Assembly (NCBI RefSeq): GCF_002968635.1
Contig: NZ_PVBN01000007.1
Span: forward strand, 186,001-250,000
Origin: Neorhizobium alkalisoli
GTDB taxonomy: Bacteria; Pseudomonadota; Alphaproteobacteria; Rhizobiales; Rhizobiaceae
Direction of reading: 5' to 3'
DNA length: 64,000 bases
Shown here: positions 36,372 through 45,735 of the stretch, one piece after another
How the letters are laid out: each line of letters starts with the position of its first letter
Numbering within the stretch: the stretch's first letter is position 1
Notes under the pieces: generated by a model
The model's input: the letters and a program-made list of their open reading frames with translations, nothing else
What the model was told of the DNA's origin: nothing
The model's database searches: none
Translations under genes and position numbers: made by a program

Positions 36372-38141
36372 TCAAGCCGTTTGCGGCAGCGGCCCTTCGG
36401 CCTGTTTCTCCTGGTCATCGTTGAGAATGCCGCTGGCCTTGAGAAGCGAGGCAAAACGCCCGCCGCTCTGGCTGAGCTCGTCATACGTGCCCATCTCGAC
36501 GATCCGGCCATTGTCGAGGAAGATCACCTTGTTGGCGTCGCGAACGGTCGAGAGCCGATGGGCGATGATAAAGGTGGTACGGTCCTGGCGCAGCCTATCG
36601 ATCGCAGCTTTTACGCGGGCCTCGGTTTCCACGTCCAGTGCACTGGTTGCCTCGTCGAGCACCAGGATGGGCGCGTTCTTGAGGATTGCACGGGCAATGG
36701 CGATACGCTGACGTTCGCCGCCCGAAAGGCGATTGCCACGCTCCCCGACCGAAGTTTCGTAGCCGACCAGCCGGCTTTCGATGAACTCCGTTGCCGCCGC
36801 CGCTTCTGCCGCTCTTGCTATATCCTCTTCGGTGGCGCCCTCGCGCCCGAGACGAATATTCTCGCTAATGGAGCGGTTCAGCAGTCCCGCGTCCTGGAAT
36901 ACGGTGGCAATGGACTGGCGAAGCGATTTGCGCGTTATCTTGCTGATATCGGTGCCGTCGATAAGGATCTTGCCTTCCTGGGGGTCGTAGACCCGCTGTA
37001 GGAGGTTGATGAGGGTCGTCTTGCCGGCACCTGTCGGGCCGACGATCGCCAACGTCTCCCCGGCATTTGCGGTGAAGGAGATGTTATGCACCCCCTGGCT
37101 CGTGCTGGCGAAGCCGAAGGAGACGTTTCGGAATTCCACCTCGCCTCGAACGTTGGAGAGTTCGCCGGCATCGACAGGCTCGGCGCGTTCCTCGACGGAA
37201 TCCTCGAGCGCGAAGAAGTCTTCGAGCTTGGCCCGCGCTTCAAAAATCTGAGTGGCGAACTGGCGCAGAAGATCGAGGCGCCCGATGAGAAGATTTGCAA
37301 AGCCGATAAAGGCTACGACGTCGCCGACACGCAGTTCACCCTCTTGGACGAGCACGGTGCCGATCACCAGAATAACGCCCATCGATACTGTCGAAGCCGT
37401 GCGATTCAACGCACTGGCAAGCGCCCACCAATCGAGCACCGGATATTGGGCGGCGAGCAGGTCTTTGGTGTAGTCCTTCAACGCCTTGGTTTCTGCCTCG
37501 ATCCGGTTGTAGCTGTGCAGCACCGAGACGTTGCTGATGGCGTCGCTCACATGGGAAAAGACCGTGTGATAGTGGCTTTCGACGGAAGCTTGCCCTTCCT
37601 TGGTACGGTTCATCACCGACACGCCGATGATCCAGTAGAGAATGCTCAGTACCAGAAGCACGATGCTGAGCCGCCAATCCATGGAGATCGCCGTCGGAAT
37701 CAGAAGAGCCAAAGCGACGGCCGTGGCGAGATGCGTGCGCATGAATTCGAGCCACAAGCCGAACAGGCTTTCGGCAGCACGCAGCAGGGTGTGCAGAGCA
37801 TGCGACGTGCCGCGCTGGCTGTGCCAGGCGAGCGGCATGGAGATGATCCGCCCGAAGGCTTCCGTCAGCAGGGACGCGCGGCGACCGTGAGCGAGCCGGT
37901 CAGCCTCCCGCGCAACAAGCACGTACGCGATCGTATTGAAAACACCGAATCCAGCCCAAAGCATCAACACCGGGGTTACGTTGCCGCCCGACGAAATGGC
38001 GTCGATGATTCGGCCGAAGAGGATTGGCTCGGCGATGGTAATGGCCGCGAGCACGATGTTGGCGATAACCACCGCAGTGACTCGCCATTTGTTCTTCGCC
38101 AGATATTTTAGTGCTCGTGCATAAACCTGAAACAGCGTCAA
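36372..38141 (-). CDS. ndvA: Cyclic beta-1,2-glucan ABC exporter NdvA/ChvA
   Basis: The protein is about 589 residues with a fused membrane domain and ATPase domain. Six helices are expected in residues 20-300. The nucleotide-binding domain has Walker A GPTGAGKTT, Q-loop FQDAGLL, signature LSGGERQR, Walker B ILVLDEATSALD and IIAHRLSTV. Sequence and length match NdvA/ChvA, which exports cyclic beta-1,2-glucan to the periplasm as a homodimer. I favour the TTG at 38141 (product MTLFQVYARALKYL) because known NdvA proteins start at this point and GAGGTGG lies six bases upstream; an in-frame ATG 15 bp earlier (38156) is the alternative. The substrate maker NdvB is encoded by the convergent neighbour. 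Confidence 0.95.
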   Translation of the reverse strand: MTLFQVYARALKYLAKNKWRVTAVVIANIVLAAITIAEPILFGRIIDAISSGGNVTPVLMLWAGFGVFNTIAYVLVAREADRLAHGRRASLLTEAFGRIISMPLAWHSQRGTSHALHTLLRAAESLFGLWLEFMRTHLATAVALALLIPTAISMDWRLSIVLLVLSILYWIIGVSVMNRTKEGQASVESHYHTVFSHVSDAISNVSVLHSYNRIEAETKALKDYTKDLLAAQYPVLDWWALASALNRTASTVSMGVILVIGTVLVQEGELRVGDVVAFIGFANLLIGRLDLLRQFATQIFEARAKLEDFFALEDSVEERAEPVDAGELSNVRGEVEFRNVSFGFASTSQGVHNISFTANAGETLAIVGPTGAGKTTLINLLQRVYDPQEGKILIDGTDISKITRKSLRQSIATVFQDAGLLNRSISENIRLGREGATEEDIARAAEAAAATEFIESRLVGYETSVGERGNRLSGGERQRIAIARAILKNAPILVLDEATSALDVETEARVKAAIDRLRQDRTTFIIAHRLSTVRDANKVIFLDNGRIVEMGTYDELSQSGGRFASLLKASGILNDDQEKQAEGPLPQTA

Positions 38142-38444
38142 CGAATACCACCTCATTCACATAGAACCGCGGTCGCGGCCGTTTGATACTTAAAGATCGG
38201 AAACGGCAATTCCGCGACGAAACCGGGCGATTAATAGCCCTTCTGTCCAAAATGTTCCATATACAGCAAATCTTTGCAAAACTGACTCTGATCGACCCGA
38301 AGGTATCTTATTTGGAGCCGTCAAGGGGCTAAATTTTGCGGTATACCTTCAACGAATGATAACTATGCTAGTCAACTATGGCCCGGGGAATTAACTGAAT
38401 TTTCATGCAAACAAAAGACGCCATGGGCATTTCGGGGGGCAGTC
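38142..38444. other. Divergent promoter region between ndvA and the luxR-type gene
   Basis: This roughly 300-bp AT-rich stretch has no coding frame. GAAGGTAT at 38299-38306 reappears as its reverse complement ATACCTTC at 38343-38350, 36 bp apart. I do not see a classic 18-20-bp lux box. It should contain the ndvA promoter (leftward) and the luxR promoter (rightward). Confidence 0.5.
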
Positions 38445-39185
38445 TTGAACATTCAACTGATCGTACAACTCCTGGTACTGGCAGGCGAGACCAAGGCTGA
38501 AGCGGAGTTGACGGCCCAGCTTGAATCCCTGCTATCGGCCTATGGCTTTGACTATTATGGAGTACTGATACAGCCCCGGCTCAATGACAACCCTATGAGC
38601 CTGCTGCTCGCTGGCCGCTGGCCCGAGGGCTGGCCGCAGGTCTATGTCACCCGCAGATACGTTCTCATTGACCCAACCATCCGGATGTTGAGCATTGCGC
38701 AAAGGCCGTTCCGCTGGCGCGACGCGCTTTTTACGCTGAGGAACGATCCGCACCGGCAGCGTATGCAACGAATGATGCAGGAAGGGATCCGCTACGGTTT
38801 GCAGGACGGCTATATCTTTCCGGTCCATGGCCGCAACGGCATTCTGGGAACCATGTCGGTCGGTGGCCGCCCCGTCGATCTTTCGCCTGCCGAGATGGCG
38901 CTTTTCGATGCGGCAGCGAAAAAGGTTTTCTGGCGCTTTATGGAGATGCGGGGTGAGGCGACAGCGCTCGAGGCCGCTGCACCGGTCGATACCCAACTCA
39001 CGCGTCGAGAAATGGAAGTCGTCGGATTGCTCGCGGAAGGGTTGACCTCCAACGAGATTGCCAAGTCACTCGAGATATCCAGCCATACCGTCGACTGGTA
39101 TATCAACGGCCTGCAAGAGAAGCTGCAGGCAAAGAACCGCCAGCATGTCGTTGCGTCCGCCTTCCGCATGGGATTGGTGACCTGA
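38445..39185 (+). CDS. LuxR-family transcriptional regulator with acyl-homoserine-lactone-binding domain
   Basis: The 246-residue protein has an N-terminal autoinducer-binding domain. Trp63, Tyr67, Asp76, Pro77 and Trp91 keep exactly the spacing of the conserved TraR/LuxR ligand-contact residues. The C-terminal LuxR helix-turn-helix is LTRREMEVVGLLAEGLTSNE, then IAKSLEISSHTVDWYINGL. The start is a TTG at 38445, eight or fewer bases after a GGGGGGC tract; no in-frame ATG is available. It probably senses an N-acyl-homoserine lactone and regulates transcription. No luxI-type synthase is present in the window, so here it appears as a solo receptor. It lies between ndvA (divergent) and pyc (same strand, 129 bp downstream). 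Targets and ligand unknown. Confidence 0.85.
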   Translation: MNIQLIVQLLVLAGETKAEAELTAQLESLLSAYGFDYYGVLIQPRLNDNPMSLLLAGRWPEGWPQVYVTRRYVLIDPTIRMLSIAQRPFRWRDALFTLRNDPHRQRMQRMMQEGIRYGLQDGYIFPVHGRNGILGTMSVGGRPVDLSPAEMALFDAAAKKVFWRFMEMRGEATALEAAAPVDTQLTRREMEVVGLLAEGLTSNEIAKSLEISSHTVDWYINGLQEKLQAKNRQHVVASAFRMGLVT

Positions 39186-39314
39186 GCAGCGGCTTGATGA
39201 CCAGATTATGACATTAATTTATCCTAGGACTTGCTAAGAAATTGCACTGGGCCGATTAAGGCGATATGGGTTCTTCGCAGTGCAGCATTTCGATGGCGCC
39301 TGGGGAGGTCCGTT

Positions 39315-42300
39315 TTGCCGATTTCGAAGATTCTCGTTGCCAACCGCTCGGAGATCGCGATCCGCGTTTTTCGGGCTGCGAATGAACTGGGCATTAAGAC
39401 GGTTGCGATCTGGGCGGAGGAAGACAAGCTTTCGCTGCACCGTTTCAAGGCCGACGAAAGTTATCAGGTCGGCCGCGGTCCGCATCTTTCCCGAGATATG
39501 GGACCGATCGAAAGCTATCTATCGATTCCCGAAATTATCCGCGTGGCCAAATTGTCCGGCGCGGACGCCATTCATCCCGGATATGGGCTCCTGTCGGAAA
39601 GTCCGGAATTTGTCGAAGCCTGCGATGCGGCCGGCATCACGTTCATCGGTCCGAGGGCGGATACGATGCGCCAGCTCGGCAACAAGGTCGCTGCCCGCAA
39701 TCTGGCGATTTCGGTCGGTGTGCCTGTCGTTCCGGCAACGGAGCCTCTGCCGGATGACCTGGCGGAAGTGGCCAGGATGGCAGCGACGATCGGCTATCCC
39801 GTGATGCTGAAGGCCTCCTGGGGCGGCGGCGGGCGCGGCATGCGCGTTATTCGTTCCGAGACTGATCTCGCCAAGGAAGTGACGGAAGCCAAGCGCGAGG
39901 CGATGGCCGCTTTCGGCAAGGACGAGGTCTATCTGGAAAAGCTCGTTGAGCGCGCGCGCCATGTGGAGAGCCAGATCCTCGGCGATACCCACGGCAATGC
40001 TGTGCATCTTTTCGAACGTGACTGCTCGATCCAGAGGCGCAACCAGAAGGTCGTCGAGCGGGCGCCGGCACCTTATCTCTCCGAAGCGCAGCGCCAGGAA
40101 CTGGCCGACTACTCGCTGAAGATCGCCGAGGCGACGAACTATATCGGCGCCGGCACGGTCGAGTACCTTATGGATGCCGATACGGGCAAATTCTACTTCA
40201 TCGAGGTCAATCCGCGTATCCAGGTCGAGCATACGGTGACCGAAGTCGTCACCGGCATCGATATCGTCAAGGCACAGATTCATATCCTGGAAGGTTTTGC
40301 GATCGGAACGCCAGAATCGGGTGTTCCGGCCCAGGAGAATATCCGCCTCAACGGTCACGCGCTCCAGTGCCGTATCACCACGGAAGATCCGGAGCATAAC
40401 TTCATCCCCGACTATGGCCGTATCACCGCCTATCGCTCGGCCTCGGGCTTCGGCATCCGCCTCGATGGCGGCACATCCTATTCCGGCGCGATCATCACGC
40501 GCTTCTATGACCCGCTGCTGGTCAAGGTGACGGCCTGGGCTCCCAAGCCGGAAGAAGCAATCAGCCGCATGGACCGGGCGCTGCGCGAGTTCCGAATTCG
40601 TGGCGTTGCGACCAACCTGACCTTCCTCGAAGCGATCATCGGCCACCCGAAGTTCCGCGACAATTCCTATACGACGCGGTTCATCGACACGACACCTGAA
40701 CTCTTCGAGCAGGTGAAACGGCAGGACCGCGCAACCAAGCTCCTGACCTATCTCGCCGACGTAACGGTGAACGGGCACCCTGAAACCAAGGGCCGGCCCG
40801 TGCCTTCCGAACAGATGGCAAAGCCGATCATACCCTATATCAACGGTGCTATCCCTGACGGCACGAAGCAACGTCTCGACGCCCTTGGTCCGAAGCAGTT
40901 CGCCGAATGGATGCGCAATGAACAGCGCGTGCTGGTGACCGACACGACGATGCGAGACGGGCATCAGTCGCTGCTCGCGACCCGGATGCGCACCTATGAC
41001 ATTGCCCGCGTTGCCAGTGTTTATGCGCGCGCGCTGCCCAACCTCTTTTCGCTGGAATGCTGGGGCGGGGCGACTTTCGACGTCTCGATGCGGTTCCTGA
41101 CTGAGGACCCCTGGGAGCGGCTGGCGCTGATCCGCGAAGGTGCGCCGAACCTCCTCCTGCAGATGCTTTTACGCGGCGCCAACGGCGTCGGTTACAAGAA
41201 CTATCCCGATAACGTCGTCAAATATTTTGTGCGTCAGGCGGCGAAGGGTGGCGTCGATCTCTTCCGCGTTTTCGACTGCCTGAACTGGGTCGAGAACATG
41301 CGCGTCTCGATGGATGCGATCAACGAGGAGAATAGGCTCTGCGAGGCGGCGATCTGCTATACGGGCGATCTCCTGAATTCTGCCCGCCCGAAATACGATC
41401 TCAAATATTACGTTGCTCTGGCCGAGGAGCTGGAAAAGGCGGGCGCACATATCATCGCGCTGAAGGATATGGCGGGCCTGCTGAAACCTGCCGCCGCTCG
41501 CGTCCTGTTCAAGGCGCTCCGCGAAGCCACCAGCCTACCGATCCACTTTCATACGCATGATACGTCCGGCATATCTGCTGCCACCGTGCTCGCAGCAGTC
41601 GATGCGGGCGTCGACGTCGTCGATGCGGCCATGGACGCACTGTCCGGCAATACGTCGCAGCCTTGCCTCGGTTCGATCGTCGAGGCGCTGTCCGGCACCG
41701 AGCGCGACCCGGGGCTTGATCCGGAATGGATCCGTCGCATCTCCTTCTACTGGGAGGCCGTGCGCGGCCAATACGCAGCCTTCGAAAGCGATCTCAAGGG
41801 ACCAGCTTCGGAGGTCTATCTCCACGAGATGCCGGGCGGCCAGTTCACCAATCTCAAGGAACAGGCCCGTTCGCTCGGCCTCGACACCCGCTGGCACAAG
41901 GTCGCCCAGACCTATGCGGACGTGAACCAGATGTTCGGCGACATCGTCAAGGTGACGCCATCTTCCAAGGTCGTCGGCGACATGGCCCTGATGATGGTTT
42001 CCCAGGACCTGACGGTGGCCGATGTCGAAAATCCGGCGAAGGACATCGCATTTCCGGAATCGGTCGTTTCGATGCTGAAAGGTGATCTCGGCCAGCCGCC
42101 GTCCGGTTGGCCGGAGGCGCTGCAGAAGAAGGCGCTGAAAGGCGAAGAGCCCTATACGGCACGTCCGGGCTCCCTGCTTGCGGAAGCCGATCTCGACGCG
42201 GAACGCAAGGTTATCGAGGAGAAGCTCGGCCGGAAAGTCGACGACTTCGAGTTTGCCTCCTATCTCATGTATCCCAAGGTCTTTACCGACTTCGCTTTTG

Positions 42301-42776
42301 CCGTCGATACCTATGGACCGGTTTCCGTCCTGCCGACGCCTGCCTATTTCTACGGGCTGAAGGACGGCGAGGAACTGTTTGCCGATATCGAGAAGGGCAA
42401 GACGCTGGTCATCGTCAACCAGGCGATGAGCGCCACCGACGCGCAGGGCATGGTGACAGCCTTCTTCGAGTTGAACGGCCAGCCGCGCCGCATCAAGGTG
42501 CCGGACCGGGCGCATGGTGCATCCGGAGGCGCGATCCGCCGCAAGGCCGAGCTCGGGAATGGTCTGCATCTCGGTGCGCCGATGCCTGGCGTGATCTCCA
42601 CGGTCGCCGTCTCCGCCGGCCAGTCGGTCAAGGCCGGCGACGTGCTGCTCTCCATCGAAGCGATGAAGATGGAAACCGCGCTCCATGCCGAAAAGGATGG
42701 AACCGTCTCCGAAGTCCTCGTCAAAGCCGGGGACCAGATCGACGCAAAGGACCTGCTGATCGTCTACGGCGGCTGA
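39315..42776 (+). CDS. pyc: Pyruvate carboxylase
   Basis: The 1153-residue single-chain enzyme carboxylates pyruvate to oxaloacetate using ATP, bicarbonate and biotin. The order is biotin carboxylase (residues 1-450, with KASWGGGGRGMRV and FIEVNPRIQVEH), carboxyltransferase (about 530-850, with DTTMRDGHQSLLATRMRT and the metal-binding FHTHDTSG), then the C-terminal biotinyl domain with EAMKMETAL, where Lys1118 carries biotin. I chose the TTG at 39315 because GGGGAGGT lies upstream at the right distance and the product begins LPISKILVANRSEIAIRVF, matching the rhizobial enzyme and its length of about 1154; upstream in-frame residues are unlike the family. It replenishes the TCA cycle on gluconeogenic or sugar substrates. 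Confidence 0.95.
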   Translation: MPISKILVANRSEIAIRVFRAANELGIKTVAIWAEEDKLSLHRFKADESYQVGRGPHLSRDMGPIESYLSIPEIIRVAKLSGADAIHPGYGLLSESPEFVEACDAAGITFIGPRADTMRQLGNKVAARNLAISVGVPVVPATEPLPDDLAEVARMAATIGYPVMLKASWGGGGRGMRVIRSETDLAKEVTEAKREAMAAFGKDEVYLEKLVERARHVESQILGDTHGNAVHLFERDCSIQRRNQKVVERAPAPYLSEAQRQELADYSLKIAEATNYIGAGTVEYLMDADTGKFYFIEVNPRIQVEHTVTEVVTGIDIVKAQIHILEGFAIGTPESGVPAQENIRLNGHALQCRITTEDPEHNFIPDYGRITAYRSASGFGIRLDGGTSYSGAIITRFYDPLLVKVTAWAPKPEEAISRMDRALREFRIRGVATNLTFLEAIIGHPKFRDNSYTTRFIDTTPELFEQVKRQDRATKLLTYLADVTVNGHPETKGRPVPSEQMAKPIIPYINGAIPDGTKQRLDALGPKQFAEWMRNEQRVLVTDTTMRDGHQSLLATRMRTYDIARVASVYARALPNLFSLECWGGATFDVSMRFLTEDPWERLALIREGAPNLLLQMLLRGANGVGYKNYPDNVVKYFVRQAAKGGVDLFRVFDCLNWVENMRVSMDAINEENRLCEAAICYTGDLLNSARPKYDLKYYVALAEELEKAGAHIIALKDMAGLLKPAAARVLFKALREATSLPIHFHTHDTSGISAATVLAAVDAGVDVVDAAMDALSGNTSQPCLGSIVEALSGTERDPGLDPEWIRRISFYWEAVRGQYAAFESDLKGPASEVYLHEMPGGQFTNLKEQARSLGLDTRWHKVAQTYADVNQMFGDIVKVTPSSKVVGDMALMMVSQDLTVADVENPAKDIAFPESVVSMLKGDLGQPPSGWPEALQKKALKGEEPYTARPGSLLAEADLDAERKVIEEKLGRKVDDFEFASYLMYPKVFTDFAFAVDTYGPVSVLPTPAYFYGLKDGEELFADIEKGKTLVIVNQAMSATDAQGMVTAFFELNGQPRRIKVPDRAHGASGGAIRRKAELGNGLHLGAPMPGVISTVAVSAGQSVKAGDVLLSIEAMKMETALHAEKDGTVSEVLVKAGDQIDAKDLLIVYGG

Positions 42777-42812
42777 CTTTCGCCGCCGCTATTTCCTAAG
42801 GCCTGATATATC

Positions 42813-42851
42813 AGAGGCGCCAGTCTTCGGGCTTGCGCCTCTGTTCCTTTT
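42813..42851 (+). terminator. Terminator after pyc
   Basis: AGAGGCGC at 42813-42820 pairs perfectly with GCGCCTCT at 42835-42842 over a 14-base loop and is followed by GTTCCTTTTA. The T run is interrupted, so efficiency may be moderate. Confidence 0.7.
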
Positions 42852-42991
42852 ATCGGGGCCGCCAGTCCGAGAACCTTTTGGATCGTCGCGGGTTTCGTTC
42901 GCACATAATTTGTGAGACACAGGCCGCCGTTGCGCCATTGCGATTTCAATCGATTTAAATATTGTCGCGACAACCATTGAGGATTGGATTT

Positions 42992-44182
42992 ATGGATACT
43001 CGCGCATCTGGTAGCCCTGTTGCTCAGTCTCGGAATTTTATCACCCGCGAAAGGATTGGCGTCGCTTTGCTGTTCCTGATGAATGGCTTCATGGTCGGTG
43101 CCTGGGCTCCGAAAATTCCTGAATTTGCGACCCGTCTCGGTCTGAACGAAAGCGCGCTTGGTCTGATGATCCTGACATTTGGGCTCGGTTCCCTCGTCAT
43201 GATGCCCCTCGCCGGCAGCCAGATCGCCCGCTTCGGATCGAGCCAGGTTTCGAAATGGACGGCGGTGCTCCTGACGCCGACGCTGCTGTTGCTGACCTGG
43301 GTCGGCAGTATCTGGACCGGTGCCGTCGCCATCTTCCTGTTCGGCGGTTTGATCGGCGCGATGGATGTCGCGATGAATGCCAATGCAGTGGCGGTTGAGA
43401 AACATATGCGGCGGGCCATCATGTCCTCCTGCCACGCCTTCTGGAGCCTCGGCGGCCTGATCGGCTCCTCGACCGGCGGCTTCCTTATCGAGTATATCGG
43501 CGTATCGGCTCACGCGATTCTCGTCACTCTCCTGGCTGTGCTGATGATCGTGGTCGCATGGCGGGTGGTGCTTCACGATGCGCCGCATCCGGATGAACAC
43601 AAGCATGGCGGCAACCGGCTGCCGCGTTCACCTCTGCCGTGGCTGATCGGCATCATGGCGCTGTTCTGCATGATCCCGGAGGGCGCAATCCTGGATTGGG
43701 GCGCACTTTATCTGCGGAACGAACTGGCGGCTTCCGTCACGCTTTCAGGTTTTGCCTTCGCAGCCTTCTCGCTGACCATGGCAGTCATGCGCTTTGCCGG
43801 TGATCTTATACGCGACCGCTTCGGCGCGGTGAGGACTTTGCGCGTCTGTTGCGTGATCGCAATCCTGGGGCTTCTGCTGATTGGCTTTGCCGAAAACTCC
43901 GCCATGGCGATTGTCGGCTTTGCGCTGACAGGCATTGGGATCTCCAATATCGTGCCGATCGCCTTTTCCGCGGCAGGCAATCTGCCTGGGATGGCCGCCG
44001 GCGTCGGTCTCTCCGTGGTTACGACCATGGGCTATTCGGGTATCCTGGTGGCGCCCTCAGCGATCGGCGTCGTCGCGGAACATACCGGCCTTGCAATGAT
44101 CTTCGTCGGTCTCTCGGTGCTGCTCGTCGTGGCGCTGTTCCTGTCCCCGCTCGCCCGGCACGCGGACAACGCCCATCACTAG
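42992..44182 (+). CDS. Major facilitator superfamily transporter
   Basis: The 396-residue inner-membrane protein has about twelve hydrophobic helices. The first runs through IGVALLFLMNGFMVGAWAPK, and an MFS-like loop between helices 2 and 3 is seen at MMPLAGSQIARFGSSQV. Similar proteins are annotated as fucose-permease-like or generic MFS transporters. The start giving MDTRASGSPVAQS at 42992 has TGAGGATT about eight bases upstream; ten further in-frame residues are possible but less likely. It follows pyc after a terminator and precedes ispG by 125 bp containing a large hairpin. The substrate cannot be inferred from sequence or context. Confidence 0.82.
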   Translation: MDTRASGSPVAQSRNFITRERIGVALLFLMNGFMVGAWAPKIPEFATRLGLNESALGLMILTFGLGSLVMMPLAGSQIARFGSSQVSKWTAVLLTPTLLLLTWVGSIWTGAVAIFLFGGLIGAMDVAMNANAVAVEKHMRRAIMSSCHAFWSLGGLIGSSTGGFLIEYIGVSAHAILVTLLAVLMIVVAWRVVLHDAPHPDEHKHGGNRLPRSPLPWLIGIMALFCMIPEGAILDWGALYLRNELAASVTLSGFAFAAFSLTMAVMRFAGDLIRDRFGAVRTLRVCCVIAILGLLLIGFAENSAMAIVGFALTGIGISNIVPIAFSAAGNLPGMAAGVGLSVVTTMGYSGILVAPSAIGVVAEHTGLAMIFVGLSVLLVVALFLSPLARHADNAHH

Positions 44183-44196
44183 GGGCGCAGTCGTGC

Positions 44197-44259
44197 GGCT
44201 GGCTGCATGGCGCGGTACGAGATAAACTGAGTGTCGTACCGGTTGACAAGCAGCCAGCC
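44197..44259 (+). other. Nested perfect hairpin between the MFS gene and ispG
   Basis: Two perfect stems are nested. The outer one is GGCTGGCTGC (44197-44206) with GCAGCCAGCC (44250-44259), the inner one CGGTACGA (44213-44220) with TCGTACCG (44234-44241). They are separated by small internal loops and a 13-base apical loop. No T tract follows, so it is not a standard intrinsic terminator. It ends 48 bp before ispG and could be a leader element or a processed RNA structure. Confidence 0.6.
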
Positions 44260-44307
44260 ATACGCCACCTGAAAGGCGCTCCAACAGCCTAGGCAACGAG
44301 ATACGCC

Positions 44308-45558
44308 ATGTCTTCACCTGTCGAATACGATCCCAAGCCGCGCCGCGCCGCCGTTGCGGTCGATGTCGGTGGCGTCATCGTCGGCGGAGGCGCCCCGGTC
44401 GTTGTCCAGTCCATGACCAACACCGATACGGCGGATATCGATGCGACGGTGGCGCAGGTCGCCGCACTCTACAAGGCCGGGTCCGAAATCGTCCGTATCA
44501 CAGTCGATCGCGACGAGAGCGCCGCTGCCGTCCCGAAGATTCGCGAGCGGCTGCTGCGTCTCGGCATGGACGTGCCGCTCGTCGGCGATTTCCATTATAT
44601 CGGCCATAAGTTGCTGGCGGATCATCCCGCCTGCGCCGAGGCGCTGGCCAAATACCGCATCAATCCGGGCAATGTCGGTTTCAAGGACAAAAAAGACAAG
44701 CAGTTCGGTGACATCATCGAGATGGCGATCCGTTACGATAAGCCGGTGCGCATCGGCGTCAACTGGGGTTCACTCGACCAGGATCTCCTGACCACGCTGA
44801 TGGACCGCAATGCGGCAGCCGGTTCGCCGTTGTCGGCCAGGCAGGTCATGCACGAGGCGATCGTCCAGTCGGCGCTGATTTCCGCCGAGCTCGCCGAGCA
44901 GATCGGTCTGCCGCGCAACCGTATCATCCTGTCGGCCAAGGTCAGCCAGGTGCAGGATCTGATTGCGGTCTATTCCATGCTTGCCGAGCGCTCCAACCAT
45001 GCCCTGCATCTCGGCCTGACCGAAGCCGGCATGGGATCGAAGGGCATCGTCGCCTCGTCTGCGGCCATGGGTTATGTGCTGCAGCACGGGATCGGCGACA
45101 CGATCCGCGTTTCGCTGACGCCGGAGCCAAACGGTGACCGCACCCGCGAGGTGCAGGTGGCGCAGGAACTGCTGCAGGTCATGGGTTTTCGCCAGTTCGT
45201 ACCCGTTGTCGCCGCCTGTCCCGGTTGCGGGCGGACCACCTCGACGGTCTTCCAGGAACTCGCCCAGAACATCCAGAACGACCTGCGCAAGAACATGCCG
45301 GTCTGGCGCGAGAAATATCCGGGCGTCGAAGCGCTCAACGTCGCGGTCATGGGCTGTATCGTCAACGGGCCTGGCGAAAGCAAGCATGCCGATATCGGCA
45401 TTTCGCTACCCGGCACCGGCGAAACACCGGCGGCCCCGGTTTTCATCGACGGCCAGAAGGCCATGACGCTGCGCGGCCCGAACATTGCCGCCGATTTCGA
45501 GAAACTCGTGATCGAGTATATCGAACAGCGCTTCGGGCACCGCTCGGCGGCGGAGTAG
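44308..45558 (+). CDS. ispG: 4-hydroxy-3-methylbut-2-en-1-yl diphosphate synthase (MEP pathway)
   Basis: The 416-residue protein is IspG/GcpE. It converts 2-C-methyl-D-erythritol 2,4-cyclodiphosphate to HMBPP with an iron-sulfur cluster, the penultimate step of isoprenoid precursor synthesis. The N-terminal TIM-barrel part has [17 protein letters not shown] and VPLVGDFHY. The cluster cysteines are visible as Cys304 and Cys307 (CPGCGRTTS) and Cys350 (GCIVNGPGE). There is no large internal insertion, as expected for the bacterial form. IspA, which uses the products, is encoded 1.5 kb downstream on the other strand. A large hairpin lies just upstream. Confidence 0.95.
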   Translation: MSSPVEYDPKPRRAAVAVDVGGVIVGGGAPVVVQSMTNTDTADIDATVAQVAALYKAGSEIVRITVDRDESAAAVPKIRERLLRLGMDVPLVGDFHYIGHKLLADHPACAEALAKYRINPGNVGFKDKKDKQFGDIIEMAIRYDKPVRIGVNWGSLDQDLLTTLMDRNAAAGSPLSARQVMHEAIVQSALISAELAEQIGLPRNRIILSAKVSQVQDLIAVYSMLAERSNHALHLGLTEAGMGSKGIVASSAAMGYVLQHGIGDTIRVSLTPEPNGDRTREVQVAQELLQVMGFRQFVPVVAACPGCGRTTSTVFQELAQNIQNDLRKNMPVWREKYPGVEALNVAVMGCIVNGPGESKHADIGISLPGTGETPAAPVFIDGQKAMTLRGPNIAADFEKLVIEYIEQRFGHRSAAE

Positions 45559-45735
45559 TTTATCTGCCCTGGAGGCTATGTCGGGCCAAGCTCAATGCGG
45601 TCGCGAACGAGTGAGCCTGCATCGAGAATGCCAGCCACCGACAAAAAGGGCTCCGGAGTGCCAAAGCCTGTCCTCGCTATTGCCGCAATTCGTGGTAAAT
45701 GAGATGTCACCATTGACGACGGGGACTTCAACTTC

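Noticed and set aside
37086-38111. 341-codon open frame antisense to ndvA
   Set aside because: It is a mirror frame of the ABC exporter, with low-complexity charged composition.
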